DNA of 22,427 nucleotides, from contig JAFGGF010000294.1 in NCBI GenBank assembly GCA_016930735.1, positions 1 to 22,427 on the forward strand, given 5' to 3'. Within the stretch, counting starts at the first letter, position 1. Every line of letters begins with the position of its first letter. Origin of the DNA: Prolixibacteraceae bacterium. Its GTDB lineage: Bacteria; Bacteroidota; Bacteroidia; Bacteroidales; Prolixibacteraceae. Both the position numbers and the translations under genes were made by a program. This document shows, piece by piece, positions 21,840-22,427 of this stretch. The notes beneath the pieces are model-generated. The model was not told the origin of the DNA. It saw only the letters and a program-made list of their open reading frames with translations, and ran no database searches.

Positions 21840-22427
21840 ATGAAATTATTTCGATCTGTAGTTGTAATTTGTCTTATAATTTTAACCGGCACTATAAATA
21901 CCTTTGGCCAGGTTAATAAAACTGAAATTCCCAAAATAGTCACGAAAGATGGGCGTCATACTTTATTAGTAGAAGGTGAGCCGTTTTTTATTTTAGGGGG
22001 CCAGTCCCATAATTCCAGCGCCTGGCCCGGAATGCTGCCTCATGTTTGGCATGCCATCGAATCATTAAATGCCAATACTCTTGAAGTACCGATTTTCTGG
22101 GAACAAATCGAACCACAACCGGGGCAGTTTGATTTTTCCCTTATCGATACATTATTGCTTCAAGCCAGGGAAAGAAATAAATATCTGGTGTTATTATGGT
22201 TTGCTACCTGGAAAAACGGGAGTAATCACTATATGCCGGAATGGATGAAACACGATTCAAAAAAATTTCCCAATCTGAGCACAAAAGAAGGGCAGCTTGT
22301 TGATTCACCTTCTCCTCATGCAAAAGCTGCTATGGAAGCTGATGCAAAAGCATTTACAGAGGTTATGAAACATTTGAAAAAAGCCGATCAGCAGCATACG
22401 GTTATTATGGTTCAGGTACAGAATGAA
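21840..22427 (+). CDS. GH35/DUF5597-like glycoside hydrolase, N-terminal 196 residues, cut by window edge
   Basis: The ATG at 21840 opens 196 codons with no stop before the window ends. A signal peptide (MKLFRSVVVICLIILTGTINTFGQ) is followed by a TIM-barrel start: VEGEPFFILGGQSHNSSAW, ANTLEVPIFWEQIEPQPGQFDFS (the clan GH-A pattern W-x-x-x-E-P-x-x-G-x-F-D-F), LVLLWFATWKNG and VIMVQVQNE. The last codon visible is E196; by comparison with GH35 (QVxNE) it is the probable acid/base. The nucleophile and the C-terminal DUF5597 region would lie beyond the window. Expected activity is beta-galactosidase or a related exo-glycosidase. It is co-directional with, and likely in the operon of, the three genes upstream. 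Confidence 0.85.
   Translation, partial: MKLFRSVVVICLIILTGTINTFGQVNKTEIPKIVTKDGRHTLLVEGEPFFILGGQSHNSSAWPGMLPHVWHAIESLNANTLEVPIFWEQIEPQPGQFDFSLIDTLLLQARERNKYLVLLWFATWKNGSNHYMPEWMKHDSKKFPNLSTKEGQLVDSPSPHAKAAMEADAKAFTEVMKHLKKADQQHTVIMVQVQNE

Noticed and set aside
1..22427. CRISPR arrays, tRNA/rRNA genes, insertion sequences, prophage, SusC/SusD pairs
   Set aside because: None seen: no spaced direct repeats, cloverleaf-like segments, transposase or integrase frames, or TonB-dependent receptor/SusD genes in the window.

Overview
The window looks like chromosomal DNA from an anaerobic or facultative member of the Bacteroidota, most likely a free-living or marine Bacteroidales/Marinilabiliales relative. 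The grounds are AT-rich intergenic DNA, start regions without Shine-Dalgarno boxes, several good matches to the Bacteroidota -7 promoter element (TAnnTTTG), and typical gene families: formylglycine sulfatase, GH51, Tat-exported Gfo/Idh and TIM-barrel proteins, DUF6807, GH35-like. No rRNA, tRNA, CRISPR array, insertion sequence or phage gene was seen. Taxonomy is inferred from gene style only.

Layout. Positions 1-140 hold the N-terminus of a TetR regulator leaving the window on the minus strand, divergent from a sulfatase lipoprotein (345-1763). From 7753 down to 1804 runs one minus-strand cluster of eight genes: a NifX-like protein, a tiny Gly/Arg-rich DUF5320 protein, a second NifX-like protein, two MinD-type ATPases each carrying an inserted 2x[4Fe-4S] ferredoxin domain, an FAD/NAD(P) disulfide reductase, a third cysteine-free NifX-like protein, and an MFS transporter. 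This is the most interesting part of the window. It resembles the anaerobe-specific Orange Protein (ORP) loci of sulfate reducers, where paired ferredoxin-MinD ATPases and NifX-fold proteins accompany a Mo-Cu-sulfide cluster protein. The flavoprotein and transporter look like additions. A 20-bp motif repeated upstream of two of its genes may coordinate it.

The centre holds a secreted GH51 arabinofuranosidase with a strong terminator, a LysE-type exporter, a conserved protein with a CarD/tudor-like N-terminus, a secreted alpha/beta-hydrolase esterase, a zinc-ribbon Nudix hydrolase overlapping an Xaa-Pro aminopeptidase, a sensorless histidine kinase, a sodium:solute symporter and a lipoprotein oligopeptidase B-like peptidase.

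The right end (18646-22427) is a plus-strand sugar-catabolic operon: Tat-signal TIM-barrel isomerase/epimerase, Tat-signal Gfo/Idh/MocA oxidoreductase, secreted DUF6807 protein, and a GH35/DUF5597-like glycosidase cut by the window edge. With the sulfatase, GH51 and esterase, this points to a degrader of sulfated, arabinose-containing or acylated glycans that also takes up peptides. The NifX/ferredoxin-ATPase cluster points to an anaerobic metal-cluster system whose product is not known.
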